This document shows positions 1 through 9,154 of a DNA stretch of 64,000 nucleotides, piece by piece. Source of the DNA: Chitinophaga hostae (lineage in GTDB: Bacteria; Bacteroidota; Bacteroidia; Chitinophagales; Chitinophagaceae). The stretch's first letter is position 1. Each line of letters starts with the position of its first letter. The translations under genes were made by a program, and so were the position numbers. The stretch lies in the NCBI RefSeq assembly GCF_018224885.1, contig NZ_JAGTXB010000008.1, forward strand, positions 124,001-188,000, given 5' to 3'. The notes under the pieces are model-generated. The model saw nothing but the letters and a program-made list of their open reading frames with translations, was not told the origin of the DNA and searched no databases.

Positions 1-1063
1 CCGGCAGCGAATCCACCCATACCTTCCCCCCCTGCTCTTCTACAAGCAGTTTAAAAATATTTAACCCGATCCCGGTCCCCTCTTCTTTGCCTTCGTTATC
101 CAGTCTTTCGAACAACCGGAAAATGCGGTCGGTATCACGTTTGGCAACACCGGGGCCATTATCTTTCACATAAAATTCGTAGAACTCCCCTTTATCTTCC
201 CCGCCGATGGTAATGATCCCTTCTTTTTTATCATTGTATTTGATCGCATTAGAGATAAGGTTCTGGAATACCTGCTGTAATTTCAGCTTATTGGTTTCCA
301 GCACCGGTAAAGTGCCGGCGGTATCAATGCTGATATGTGCTGGCGGGAACAGCAAGCGGGAAAGTTGCGTGATCAGCTCATGTACGTCTACGTCTTCAAT
401 AGTTTGCTCCATGTCGCTTTGCCGGGTATATTCGAGCATCGAGGTAATCATTTCCGTGAGATGATTGGTAGCGCCCAATACAATCTTCATATATTCGCTC
501 AGGTCGGGGGCCGACTGGATACGCTCATCTTCGTTGATCAGTGCCAGCAGGCCAATGGCGCCGGACAGCGGGGATTTAAGGTCGTGGGCTACCACATACA
601 TAAAACGTTCCAGCTGTTTGTTGACCTTTTCTTTTTCCACCATTGCTTCCTTGAGTTCATACTGGTAGCGGTATAGCTTTTCGAATACAGTTACTTTAGC
701 CCTGGTTACATTGATGTCCAAAGGTTTGGAGAGATAGTCTACCGCGCCCTGTTCGAAGCCGCGCATCACATATTGTTCTTCTTTGTTGATAGCGGTTACA
801 AAAATGATGGAGATATCCTTTGTTTTGGGGTTGGCCTGTAACAGCCGGGCCACTTCATACCCGTCCATATCGGGCATCTGTACATCCAGCATGATCAATC
901 CAATATCGCTATGGCGTAAAACAATTTTAAGGGCTTCATTACCGGATGTTGCTGTCAGGATTTCGCGGTTATCATCTTCCAGCATATGTTCCAGTGATAC
1001 CAGGTTTTCCGGCTTATCATCTACGAGCAGAATAGTAAATGTTTTTGGTTTGCGCTGCTTCAT
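1..1063 (-). CDS. Receiver-histidine kinase (partial, runs off window start)
   Basis: This is the 5' part of a two-component protein; its C-terminus lies beyond base 1. Seen by translating the minus strand from ATG at 1063: a receiver domain at about residues 8-125 with an acidic pair (VDDKPEN), phosphoacceptor Asp in LDVQMPDMDG and Lys in LSKPLD; a short coiled linker; a HisKA dimerisation domain with the phosphorylatable His in VAHDLKSPLSG; and an HATPase domain with the N box (NLISNAIKYN), DNGPGV and GTGIGLN. There is no membrane segment, so it is probably cytosolic. The architecture is that of kinases whose input is phosphorylation of their own N-terminal receiver. It starts 3 bases after the cheB stop, so it is the last visible gene of the kinase-cheR-cheB operon and may take phosphate from the large hybrid kinase. 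The family call is firm; the pathway is inferred. Confidence 0.88.
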   Translation of the reverse strand, partial: MKQRKPKTFTILLVDDKPENLVSLEHMLEDDNREILTATSGNEALKIVLRHSDIGLIMLDVQMPDMDGYEVARLLQANPKTKDISIIFVTAINKEEQYVMRGFEQGAVDYLSKPLDINVTRAKVTVFEKLYRYQYELKEAMVEKEKVNKQLERFMYVVAHDLKSPLSGAIGLLALINEDERIQSAPDLSEYMKIVLGATNHLTEMITSMLEYTRQSDMEQTIEDVDVHELITQLSRLLFPPAHISIDTAGTLPVLETNKLKLQQVFQNLISNAIKYNDKKEGIITIGGEDKGEFYEFYVKDNGPGVAKRDTDRIFRLFERLDNEGKEEGTGIGLNIFKLLVEEQGGKVWVDSLP

Positions 1064-1066
1064 TTG

Positions 1067-1648
1067 TCAACTTTTATTTTCGATGCTTATGTTCCTTAAA
1101 AAATCTATCATTCCCTTTATCGTCATGGGCTGTACCCCCCGGCAAAGATCTATGGCTGCCTGTGGCATGATGCTGAATCCGGCGGTGTCGGGTCTTTGTG
1201 CAATACCTTTGCCACCGGCACGAATGATCCTGCAAAGCCCTGCCGCCCCGTCTTTATTGGCGCCGCTGAGTAAAATTCCCAGTGAGCGGGCGCCAAAAAC
1301 GCTGGCAGCACTGCTAAAGGTCAGGTCGATAGCAGGACGGCTAAAGTTTACCGGTTCAGCATAATCGAGGGAAAAGGAACCATCTTCTTCAATCAGCAGA
1401 TGGTAGTTTTGCGGGGCGAGGTAGATATTGCCCTGCAGCAGTGGTTCTTTATCTTCCGGCTCAGCAATGGGTTGCCGTATGGATAATAGTTTGTCCAGTT
1501 CACTCTCTACATTTTTCAGCCGGTGCAAAATAATTACCACTGGTATGGGAAAGGGAGATGGTAACTGGTTTAGCAATTCCACTAATACAGACATGCTGCC
1601 GGCAGATCCACCGATTACCAGGATACTGTATTTGAGGGGAAGCGTCAA
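1067..1648 (-). CDS. cheB: CheB-type methylesterase, catalytic domain only
   Basis: Protein-glutamate methylesterase/deamidase domain that in chemosensory systems removes methyl groups placed by CheR. Seen: 193 residues, with the nucleophile motif GGSAGS (Ser15), His42 in ILHRL and Asp133 in LLSGANKDGAAGL, which match the Ser-His-Asp triad of CheB. The N-terminal receiver of classical CheB is absent; the receiver-kinase encoded next could supply regulation in trans. The start is a TTG three bases after the cheR stop. No ATG precedes the catalytic Ser, and the first internal ATG (residue 19) would remove it, so TTG is the best start. No MCP or CheA gene is visible, so the methylated partner is unknown; the CHASE3 kinase of the same operon is a candidate. 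Confidence 0.87.
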   Translation of the reverse strand: MTLPLKYSILVIGGSAGSMSVLVELLNQLPSPFPIPVVIILHRLKNVESELDKLLSIRQPIAEPEDKEPLLQGNIYLAPQNYHLLIEEDGSFSLDYAEPVNFSRPAIDLTFSSAASVFGARSLGILLSGANKDGAAGLCRIIRAGGKGIAQRPDTAGFSIMPQAAIDLCRGVQPMTIKGMIDFLRNISIENKS

Positions 1649-1651
1649 AAC

Positions 1652-2473
1652 TTATACTTTACGTCTGAAAATCTTATTTGCTGCGTTAACCGGTTCAAAT
1701 TTAAATCGTTCGTCGTTATACAGCAGCGACTCTTTAATTCCCAATGCCAGATAGCCCAGCGAAGTTAAGCTTTCATAAAATAACTTCACCACCCGTTCCT
1801 GTAGTGTTCTATTAAAGTATATAAAAACATTCCTGCAGCATATTAACTGAAATTCGTTGAATACCTGGTCTGTTACCAGGTTATGCTGAAAGAAAATAAT
1901 ATTACGTCGCAATGCCGCATCAATAATGGCAGTATCACAACCTGCCGTATAATAGTTAGAAAAGTCATTCACACCGCCGGACTGTATGTAATTACAGGTA
2001 TAATCTTTCATATCCTTAAGGGCAACAGCTCCTTTTTTTGCTTTCCGGAGATTGGCGGCATTCATATCCGTGGCGTAAATGCGACAACGATCGAGCAGCC
2101 CGGCTTCCTCGAGCAGGATGGCCATGGAGTATACTTCCTCTCCGGAAGCGCAGCCGGCATGCCATATCTTGATGATCGGATAAGATGCCAGCCGGGGTAA
2201 TACCTGTTCCCGGAGTGTTTTATAAAAAGCAGGATCCCGGAACATTTCTGTTACGTTGACCGTAATATACTGTACCATTTCCTGGAAGAACCCGGCATCA
2301 TTGAGCAACCTGTGTTTCAGTTCAAATACATTGCTGATATGTGCAAAGCCGGTAAACCTGGTAAAGCGCCGTTTCAGCGAGGCGGGTGCATAATCTGTAA
2401 AATCATACCCATACCGCTGTTGAATTATTTTCACCAGGTCTGTAAAATCTCCGTTGCTTATTTCTTCTACCAT
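1652..2473 (-). CDS. cheR: CheR-type protein-glutamate O-methyltransferase
   Basis: SAM-dependent methyltransferase that in chemotaxis-type systems methylates glutamates of receptors. Seen: 273 residues, close to the family norm. A CheR N-terminal helical domain lies at about residues 5-60 (LVKIIQQRYGYDFTDYAPASLKRR region), then a Rossmann SAM-binding domain with the glycine-rich motif WHAGCASGEEVYSMAI, the acidic IYATDMN strand and the late motif LICCRNVFIYFN. ATG start at 2473, seven bases after the kinase stop, so it is co-transcribed with the hybrid kinase and cheB. There is no TPR extension and no fused PAS or CheB module. Biochemical role is firm by family; its substrate here is unknown. 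Confidence 0.92.
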   Translation of the reverse strand: MVEEISNGDFTDLVKIIQQRYGYDFTDYAPASLKRRFTRFTGFAHISNVFELKHRLLNDAGFFQEMVQYITVNVTEMFRDPAFYKTLREQVLPRLASYPIIKIWHAGCASGEEVYSMAILLEEAGLLDRCRIYATDMNAANLRKAKKGAVALKDMKDYTCNYIQSGGVNDFSNYYTAGCDTAIIDAALRRNIIFFQHNLVTDQVFNEFQLICCRNVFIYFNRTLQERVVKLFYESLTSLGYLALGIKESLLYNDERFKFEPVNAANKIFRRKV

Positions 2474-2480
2474 AAGTCTG

Positions 2481-5400
2481 TTACGATAACCATACCCTTA
2501 ACAAAGATAACAGCTTAATGTTGTCGATCGGCTTGGCAATATAGTCGGAGGCGCCGGCTTCCATGCATTTCTGCCGGTCGCCTGCCATCGCTTTGGCCGT
2601 CAGTGCAATAACGGGCAGCTGTTGAAACCGTGCATCTGCGCGGATCTGTTTCATTGCTTCATAACCGTCCATTTCCGGCATCATGATATCCATCAGTACA
2701 AGGTCGAGCTGCGGATGTTGCTGTAACATTTCCAATGCTTCCCTCCCATCGGCTGCTGTCAGTACTTCTATCCCCTGCTCTTCCATCAAAGCGCTGATCG
2801 AAAAAACATTCCGCATATCATCGTCTGCCAGTAATACTCTTTTGCCGGCGAGCCTATCGCCGGAACTGTCCGGCGGTGGACTTTCCACGCTTGTTTTTTT
2901 CTCCAGTTTATATAAAAACAATTCCAGTTCATCCATTAGCCGGTCGGTGGAATGGGCGGAGTTACGGACAATCGCTGCCGCATATTTTTTTAACTGTTGT
3001 TCTTCATTGGCGGTGATGTCCTGGTCGAGATGTACAATGAGGGGGGTATTGCCGGATTCGGGGATATCGACCAATGCCCGCAGTTGTTCGATGCCTGCCT
3101 GCAGGTTGGCATCTATTTCCACGATCACGGCATCATATTTTCTTCCCGACAGGAATTCCCTGGCAGCGTTAATATTACTGGCAATATCATACCGGGTTTC
3201 CAGGTTCCTTTCATCACTGATTGTTTCGAGTGTGGCGTCTTCACTCAGGACACCTGATGAAAGCAGCAGCACTTTTTTCAGTCTTGCCTGTATCCGGTTG
3301 CTGATATTGGTAAATACATCTTCCAGGTCTTTCAGTTCCAGTGGTTTTCTCGTATAGCCATGAATGTTATCTTCCCGGATCGCCTGTATATCTGTGCCGG
3401 ATACTACATGAACGAGAATTTTACTGAGGTCCTGGTTGCTTTTCAGAATTTTGAGGATACTGCTGCCATCGATCACCGGCAGGTTCATATCCAGTATGAT
3501 GGCGGAGGGCAGGTATTTCCGCGCATAGGAAAGTCCATCCTGCCCGTTATGGGCCACAATGGTTTTGAAACCTTTATTGCGTGCAAAGTCCCGGAGTATA
3601 TCCGCGAAGTAAATATCGTCTTCTATAATAAGAATGAGCTTATCCTTTTTGCCGATATTATCCCGGTCGTCTTCCGCTATTACAACGGGCGCCGGTATAT
3701 CGGTAATGATCTCCGGCGGGGCGGTATAGGCTGTTGCAGCAGGCAATGCCTGTCCGTCGGCAGGGATAACGATGGTGAAAGTACTGCCGGCGGCCGTGCT
3801 GTTATCGAGCCTGATTTCGCCATGCAGCAGCAGCATTAGTTCCCTGCTGATACTGAGGCCGAGACCGGTGCCGCCAAATTTACGGTTAGTGCTGCCATCT
3901 CCCTGGTGGAAGGCATTAAATATGAGTTCCTGTTTGTCTTCCGGGATGCCGGCACCGGTATCTGTAACGCTGATGCTGATGGCATTTGTATCGCTTTTGT
4001 ACCAGGAAAGGCTTACGACTCCGCCGGCGGGGGTGAATTTAAACGAATTGGAGAGGAGGTTGCGGATCACCTGCCCGAGGCGCAGCTTATCTGTATATAT
4101 AGTGGCGGGCACGTCGTCGGCGATATTCCTGATAAATTTGATTTTCTTTTCGGAGGCCTGTACACTGAAAAGATCAACGAGGTCTTCCATGATCTGGCTA
4201 ACGCTCACCTGTTCAAAATACATTTCCACTTTTCCGGCCTCTATTTTAGAGAGATCGAGGACATCATTGATCAGGTGGAGCAGGTCGGAGCCGGATTTAT
4301 AGATGATGCCGGCATATTCTATTTGTTTGTTGGTGAGGTTTTTAGTTTTATTTTCCTGGAGCATTTTGGCGAGAATCAGGACGCTGTTGAGCGGAGTACG
4401 CAGTTCATGCGACATATTAGCCAGGAATTCAGATTTGTACCTGCTGCTGGCTTCCAGTTCGGTTGCCTTTGCGGCCAGGGCTCCCCTGGCGGCTTCCAGG
4501 GCTTTGTTCTTCTCAATGACTTCGATATTTACCTGGCGCATTTCTTCCTCCTGAACACGCAGTTCTTCTTCGGAAGCCTGCAGGACTTCTGACTGCCGGC
4601 TCAGTTCTTCGTTGGACTGCCGCAGTTCTTCCTGCTGACTGATAAGGATTTCCCTTTGTTCCTGTACCTGTTGCAACAGTCGCATTACTTTTCCCCTCGC
4701 ATTGGTTGCATTAACGGCAACGGATATATCTTTTTCCAGCAGCTCGAGCAGTTGCAGCTGCAGCGGGCTGACTTGTTTAAAGGAAGCCAGTTCGATTACG
4801 CCCAGCAGCTCCTTTTCTATGCGCAATGGAATCATTACCAGGGAACCGGGAACAGCCTGTCCGCTGGCGGAGCCCAGTTTCCAGTAGCTGGCTGGTACCT
4901 CCCGGATTACGCGGTCAGTAGTGCCGGAAGCCGCGCTACCCAGGAATCCGTTGCCCATGGTAACGATGGCAGGTATTTCCGGCGGCATACTAACGGAGGC
5001 GGTTAAACGCAGGTCGTCATGAATTTCATCATAGCAATAAAATGCGCCGGCTGCAAAGTCAGCGAAGCCGGTTAGCGTTTGCAGGCATTTTTGTACCAGT
5101 TCGTCACGGTTACTGACGTCCTGAAGGCTTTCGTTCATATTATTCACCCCGGTGAGCAGCCAGTTTTTTTCATTGGCGGCTGTATTCAGCTCCACTACCT
5201 CTTCCAGTTTATTATTCAATGCGTCCTGGGCTTTGAGGCGTCTTCTGAATTCCGAATAGGTGATTCTCATCAGTACAAAGCCTACCAGCAAAATAAAGGC
5301 GTTGTTAATCAGCAATGTTTTAACGGCCCGGTTAAAAGAATCACTTTTTTCATTTTCACGTAATGCCAGCAACCGGCGTTCCTCCCCGGTCACTGCACCC

Positions 5401-5864
5401 ATCCTGGCCCTGACCTTGTCCATCAGCAAGGTTTCCTTTTCCGTGATAGCGGCGTTATTACTAAAACGCTGTTGTGCGGTAGTGTGGTCCAGCTCATTCC
5501 AGAAGCTCAGCAGGTGGTTTATTTCATCTTCCAGGGAATCCAGATTTTTTACCTGAACGGGGTTATCTTCTACCATGGTACGAAGATCATTTACAGCCGG
5601 CGCTACTTTGGGTAATGCCAGTTCATACGGCCGCAGGTATTTTTCTTCAAAAGTGCTGCGAAAACCGCGTCTGGCGGCTTCCATATCAAATAAGAGCCGT
5701 TGTACCCGTTCTGAATTATTGAGTACCCGGTAGGTATGTTGTACCCAGCCTGCTTCTTCTGTTTGTGTGGCAAACGTACGCCAGGTTAAAAATCCGCCGA
5801 GTAATACCAGCAGTATTACTAGCGAAAAGCCAAGGTACAGCCTATTGACCAGTGAAATTTTCAT
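2481..5864 (-). CDS. Hybrid histidine kinase: CHASE3-GAF-HisKA-HATPase-REC-pseudoREC-REC
   Basis: Membrane sensor kinase of 1127 residues and first gene of the minus-strand signalling operon. Seen in order: TM1 (about 8-29); an extracytoplasmic CHASE3-like helical domain (30-180); TM2 (181-200); a GAF domain (235-385); a long coiled coil (395-475, rich in E/Q heptads); HisKA with His486 in NMSHELRTPLNS; HATPase with GTGLGLSIS; receiver 1 (D749/D750, phosphoacceptor D792, K840); a second receiver-like fold at about 864-980 without the acidic pair or a clear phosphoacceptor; and receiver 3 (DDD 1014-1016, phosphoacceptor D1059 in MDIMMPEMDG). ATG at 5864. The CHASE3 module resembles MCP-type ligand domains, which may explain the cheR/cheB neighbours. 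It is divergent from the receiver-led exopolysaccharide operon, whose stand-alone receiver is a plausible target (inference). Confidence 0.92.
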   Translation of the reverse strand: MKISLVNRLYLGFSLVILLVLLGGFLTWRTFATQTEEAGWVQHTYRVLNNSERVQRLLFDMEAARRGFRSTFEEKYLRPYELALPKVAPAVNDLRTMVEDNPVQVKNLDSLEDEINHLLSFWNELDHTTAQQRFSNNAAITEKETLLMDKVRARMGAVTGEERRLLALRENEKSDSFNRAVKTLLINNAFILLVGFVLMRITYSEFRRRLKAQDALNNKLEEVVELNTAANEKNWLLTGVNNMNESLQDVSNRDELVQKCLQTLTGFADFAAGAFYCYDEIHDDLRLTASVSMPPEIPAIVTMGNGFLGSAASGTTDRVIREVPASYWKLGSASGQAVPGSLVMIPLRIEKELLGVIELASFKQVSPLQLQLLELLEKDISVAVNATNARGKVMRLLQQVQEQREILISQQEELRQSNEELSRQSEVLQASEEELRVQEEEMRQVNIEVIEKNKALEAARGALAAKATELEASSRYKSEFLANMSHELRTPLNSVLILAKMLQENKTKNLTNKQIEYAGIIYKSGSDLLHLINDVLDLSKIEAGKVEMYFEQVSVSQIMEDLVDLFSVQASEKKIKFIRNIADDVPATIYTDKLRLGQVIRNLLSNSFKFTPAGGVVSLSWYKSDTNAISISVTDTGAGIPEDKQELIFNAFHQGDGSTNRKFGGTGLGLSISRELMLLLHGEIRLDNSTAAGSTFTIVIPADGQALPAATAYTAPPEIITDIPAPVVIAEDDRDNIGKKDKLILIIEDDIYFADILRDFARNKGFKTIVAHNGQDGLSYARKYLPSAIILDMNLPVIDGSSILKILKSNQDLSKILVHVVSGTDIQAIREDNIHGYTRKPLELKDLEDVFTNISNRIQARLKKVLLLSSGVLSEDATLETISDERNLETRYDIASNINAAREFLSGRKYDAVIVEIDANLQAGIEQLRALVDIPESGNTPLIVHLDQDITANEEQQLKKYAAAIVRNSAHSTDRLMDELELFLYKLEKKTSVESPPPDSSGDRLAGKRVLLADDDMRNVFSISALMEEQGIEVLTAADGREALEMLQQHPQLDLVLMDIMMPEMDGYEAMKQIRADARFQQLPVIALTAKAMAGDRQKCMEAGASDYIAKPIDNIKLLSLLRVWLS

Positions 5865-6184
5865 CGTTGCTATGCTAAAAAAAGGCCCGTGTTTAAGAAA
5901 TTGCTATATTAGGAATAAAAATACAAAATGCCTTCATATTCAATACCTTTGCGGCGCCAAACTGTTATGATTCCATATTAATTTAATTTAAAATATATTC
6001 CTTTGAAAACTGGCCACGCGCATCAAGGTATATCTACGGAAATAAATTACTGAATGATTGCGATAACAAAAAATTAATCATATTCCTGATTTTCAAGGGT
6101 AATTTCAAAACCAAATTTCATAATATATCCGTACATCTAAACAAAGGAACACCTTCATTGTTTACCGGAATAAATTCAGCCGCT
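5865..6184. promoter_or_regulatory. Divergent intergenic region, probable promoters
   Basis: This 320-base AT-rich gap separates the minus-strand kinase operon from the plus-strand receiver/glycosyltransferase operon, so it should hold two divergent promoters. The clearest element is TACCTTTG at 5944-5951 on the plus strand, a perfect match to the Bacteroidota -7 consensus TAnnTTTG, but no TTTG lies 19 bases upstream and the leader to the ATG at 6185 would be about 225 bases. No good minus-strand consensus was found by eye. No ORF, hairpin or repeat stood out in the remainder. Confidence 0.4.
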
Positions 6185-6556
6185 ATGAGTAAAATATTAT
6201 TAGTAGAAGATGATGAAATTATGCCAAAGATAGTGGCAAGAATTTTACCTGCCTCAGAATATGAACTCCACCATGTGTCCAATGGGAAGGAAGCATTTGA
6301 AAAACTGGATTCCACCAACTATGGTTATGACCTGATCATTACGGATATTATGATGCCATATGCCAATGGATTTGAAATACTCAGTAAAGTAAAAAACCGG
6401 GAGCGGCCAATTCCTGTTATTATCGTTTCTAATGCGGGCAACGAAGATATGATCATGGAAGGGTTTAAACTCGGCGCAGACGATTTCCTTAAAAAACCGA
6501 TCATTCCTGCGGAATTACTGATACGCGTAAAGAGATTATTAATGAAGAATAAATAG
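6185..6556 (+). CDS. Stand-alone response regulator (receiver only)
   Basis: Single-domain CheY-like receiver of 123 residues without an output domain. Seen: acidic cluster in LLVEDDE, phosphoacceptor Asp in ITDIMMP, Ser in IIVSNAG and Lys in FLKKP, so all the residues for phosphorylation are present. An upstream in-frame start at 6158 would add nine residues before the receiver's first beta strand; the ATG at 6185 (MSKILLVED) fits the family better. It leads an apparent operon: only 4 bases separate it from the HEAT-repeat gene, and two glycosyltransferases follow. It probably works by protein-protein contact, perhaps with the HEAT protein or synthase. The divergent hybrid kinase is the obvious phosphodonor candidate (inference). 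Confidence 0.9.
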   Translation: MSKILLVEDDEIMPKIVARILPASEYELHHVSNGKEAFEKLDSTNYGYDLIITDIMMPYANGFEILSKVKNRERPIPVIIVSNAGNEDMIMEGFKLGADDFLKKPIIPAELLIRVKRLLMKNK

Positions 6557-6560
6557 CTGC

Positions 6561-7715
6561 ATGTTGGATATACAAGTACCTGCCTTCCTGGAACCTGCCA
6601 TGAATACCTTCCGGTATGCGCCGCTGGCCATACAGCTGGCAATGATATTTATCGTTATTGCTGCTACCGGTACGTTACTGGCCTATTTTTCCATCCTGAG
6701 AAGCCGTTATCTGGGTTACCGCCGGGATAAACGCCTGTCTTACCTGCTTCCCAAAGTAGATAACCTGATTATAGAAGAAGTCCTGACCAACCCTGAAGTA
6801 ACAGAAACATCTTATTCTGACCAGCTGATACTGAATACAGAAGGATTCCAGGAGCTGCCTATGCATAAAAAATGGGTGCGTGAAGCCATTACCGGGCGTA
6901 TCATGCATTTCAGGCGGAATGTCAGGGGAAATATGGGTCAGATGCTACGCAGCCTGTATATGCAGCTGGACCTGGACAAAGACACCATGAAGAAAATGAA
7001 ATCAGGGAAATGGGAGAAAAAAGTACAGGCGCTGACAGAGTTTATTAATATGGACATGTCTATTTCCGACGTGACTATACTCCCATTAACGAATAGCCGT
7101 AACCGTGAATTAAGGGCTGCCGCAAGACATGCATATATCAAGCTCAGTAAAAACGAGCCTTTTAAATTTTTCGATGTGGTGACAGAGCCGCTCCTGATGT
7201 GGGACCAGGTGGAGCTGTTCCGTATTATTTCCAGTACCGAAGACATTGCCATTCCCAACTTTGCCCGCTGGATCACCTATTCTTCCAATAAAAGCGTAGT
7301 ATCTTTTTGTTTGAAGCTGATCGTGCATTACAACCAGCTGCCGGCGGTACCCGCCGTTATCAAGCTGCTGGACACGAAAGACCATTACCTGCGTGCAAAT
7401 GCGATTAACTGCCTTGGCAAGCTGCGGGTTCCCGATGTGGAAGAAAAGCTCGTGTCGCTTTACAGCAGCCAGCCCCTGCATTGCCAGATAGAAATACTGA
7501 AAGCCCTCGGCCGCATCAGCAGCGGACGATATATAGATTTCCTTAAACAGGAATTCCTGCACTCTACCGATTTTGACCTGCGTAAAAGCGCCGCCAAATC
7601 ACTGGTAAAAAATGAATGGATTGCCAGCCAGGTACTACGGGAGCTGATCGATACCGCCAACCCGGAAAACCTGCGTATCCTGAAGCATTGTATGAACCCG
7701 TTAATCAAGTACTGA
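6561..7715 (+). CDS. Membrane-anchored HEAT-repeat protein
   Basis: A 384-residue protein with one N-terminal membrane helix (about residues 20-47), then a basic stretch and a long helical region. The C-terminal half contains degenerate HEAT repeats, for instance VIKLLDTKDHYLRANAINCLGKL and the following LKALGRISS and LRKSAAKSLVKN units (about 255-375). HEAT solenoids are scaffolds for protein contacts; no catalytic motif is visible. The gene lies 4 bases after the receiver and its stop TGA overlaps the ATG of the first glycosyltransferase by one base, implying translational coupling. I infer a cytoplasmic scaffold or regulator at the inner membrane that may link the receiver's phosphorylation to the polysaccharide synthase. 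The exact role is unknown. Confidence 0.8.
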   Translation: MLDIQVPAFLEPAMNTFRYAPLAIQLAMIFIVIAATGTLLAYFSILRSRYLGYRRDKRLSYLLPKVDNLIIEEVLTNPEVTETSYSDQLILNTEGFQELPMHKKWVREAITGRIMHFRRNVRGNMGQMLRSLYMQLDLDKDTMKKMKSGKWEKKVQALTEFINMDMSISDVTILPLTNSRNRELRAAARHAYIKLSKNEPFKFFDVVTEPLLMWDQVELFRIISSTEDIAIPNFARWITYSSNKSVVSFCLKLIVHYNQLPAVPAVIKLLDTKDHYLRANAINCLGKLRVPDVEEKLVSLYSSQPLHCQIEILKALGRISSGRYIDFLKQEFLHSTDFDLRKSAAKSLVKNEWIASQVLRELIDTANPENLRILKHCMNPLIKY

Positions 7716-9145
7716 TGAGTGGCATTTTAGAAACATTAGGCAAATTGTATGAAAGCACGCTTTTCGTATATGGATTAGTGTTACTTATCGTATATGCGTT
7801 ACTGGCATTTTTCTCTATGCTGGCTATCCGCAGTTATCTCCGGAAAAACAACGATCATCAGCTGGATGTACTGGCCAGCTCTCCCATGGCGCCCGGTATC
7901 ACCATACTGGCGCCGGCATTTAACGAAGGGCTCACCATCATTTCTAACGTAAGATCCCTGCTTACCCTCAACTATCCCCGTTATGAAATTGTGCTCATTA
8001 ACGACGGCAGTACGGACAATACCATGCAGCAACTCATAGATGAGTTTAAGATGGTGGTGGTAGAATATGCCTACAACGCCAAAATCCGTACCCAGCCGGT
8101 AAAAAAGATATATAAGTCCACCGACCCCGCCTACTCCTCCCTGCTCGTAATCGATAAAGTAAATGGTAAGAGTAAGGCAGATGCCGTTAACGCCGGTATC
8201 AATATAGCTACGTTTAGCTACTTCGTTTGCACCGATGTGGATTGTATACTCCATAAAGACACGCTGCTGGAGCTGATCAAGCCGGTGATGCAGGAAGAAG
8301 GCAAGCGCGTGATCGCCATCGGCGCCACGCTGCGTATCGCCAATTCCTGCGAATTCGATGAAGGCGTGATGACCCGCATGCGCCCGCCAAGGCAGCTGCT
8401 GCCGCGCTTCCAGGAAGTAGAATATATCCGTTCGTTTGTACTGGGGAAAATGGGCTGGAGCTATATTAACTGTGTACCCAACGTTTCGGGCGGACTGGGT
8501 TTATTCGACAAAGAAGTGGCCATCCGCAGCGGCGGATACGATCATAGCTCCTTTGGAGAAGACATGGAACTGCTGACCCGTATGTGCCGCTATGCGCACG
8601 ATAATCATATTGATTATTCCATCCGCTATATCCCGAAAACATTGTGCTGGACGGAAGCCCCCTCCACCCTTAAAATATTTAACCGGCAGCGCACGCGCTG
8701 GTCCAGGGGCCTGGCCCAGCTCATCTATGCCCATTTCGGAATGTTTATGAATCCCCGCTATGGTAAGATGGGGCTGATCATATTTCCTTTCAACTTCTTT
8801 TTTGAACTCCTGGCGCCGCTCATCGAATTCACCGGCGTAGTGTCGTACATCGTGCTGGCCATAATGGGCAGGATCAACTGGCCCTATGCACTGCTGTTAT
8901 TACTTTTCGTATATACCTACTCGGTAATGATCACCACCATTTCCATATTGTGGGATCAACTTTCGTTCCGGTATTATAAGTCATGGAAAGAGGTGCTGTA
9001 CCTTTGTATGACACCTTTCATGGAGTTTTTATTATATCATCCGTTGATTGTGGTGTATTCCTTAAGGGGGTATTATTATTTCCTTACAGGTAAAAAAAGT
9101 ACCTGGGGAAATATGCAGCGACAAGGTTTTGGAAAAAAGAAATAA
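7715..9145 (+). CDS. Processive family 2 glycosyltransferase (membrane)
   Basis: Predicted polysaccharide synthase, 476 residues from ATG at 7715; an earlier in-frame start at 7616 lies inside the HEAT gene and adds 33 non-homologous residues. Seen: N-terminal membrane helix (about 15-37), GT-A domain with TILAPAFNEG, NDGSTD (Asp97), the DVD metal site (D174/D176), the acceptor motif ED (E282/D283) and QRTRW (Q325-W329). That is the D,D,D,Q-x-x-R-W signature of processive synthases such as PgaC, BcsA and hyaluronan synthase. Several membrane helices follow (about 355-460). Its neighbour downstream is a paralogue. With a periplasmic TPR/outer-membrane barrel protein in the same operon, it probably polymerises and extrudes an exopolysaccharide; sugar specificity cannot be read from the sequence. 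Confidence 0.9.
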   Translation: MSGILETLGKLYESTLFVYGLVLLIVYALLAFFSMLAIRSYLRKNNDHQLDVLASSPMAPGITILAPAFNEGLTIISNVRSLLTLNYPRYEIVLINDGSTDNTMQQLIDEFKMVVVEYAYNAKIRTQPVKKIYKSTDPAYSSLLVIDKVNGKSKADAVNAGINIATFSYFVCTDVDCILHKDTLLELIKPVMQEEGKRVIAIGATLRIANSCEFDEGVMTRMRPPRQLLPRFQEVEYIRSFVLGKMGWSYINCVPNVSGGLGLFDKEVAIRSGGYDHSSFGEDMELLTRMCRYAHDNHIDYSIRYIPKTLCWTEAPSTLKIFNRQRTRWSRGLAQLIYAHFGMFMNPRYGKMGLIIFPFNFFFELLAPLIEFTGVVSYIVLAIMGRINWPYALLLLLFVYTYSVMITTISILWDQLSFRYYKSWKEVLYLCMTPFMEFLLYHPLIVVYSLRGYYYFLTGKKSTWGNMQRQGFGKKK

Positions 9146-9154
9146 AGAAAAGAG

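Noticed and set aside
3906..4592. Plus-strand open frame of 228 codons
   Set aside because: Antisense to the HisKA/HATPase part of the hybrid kinase; no recognisable protein features.
7616..7714. Upstream start for the first glycosyltransferase
   Set aside because: The added 33 residues lie within the HEAT gene in another frame and break the homology with the second GT2, which begins at the equivalent of ATG 7715.
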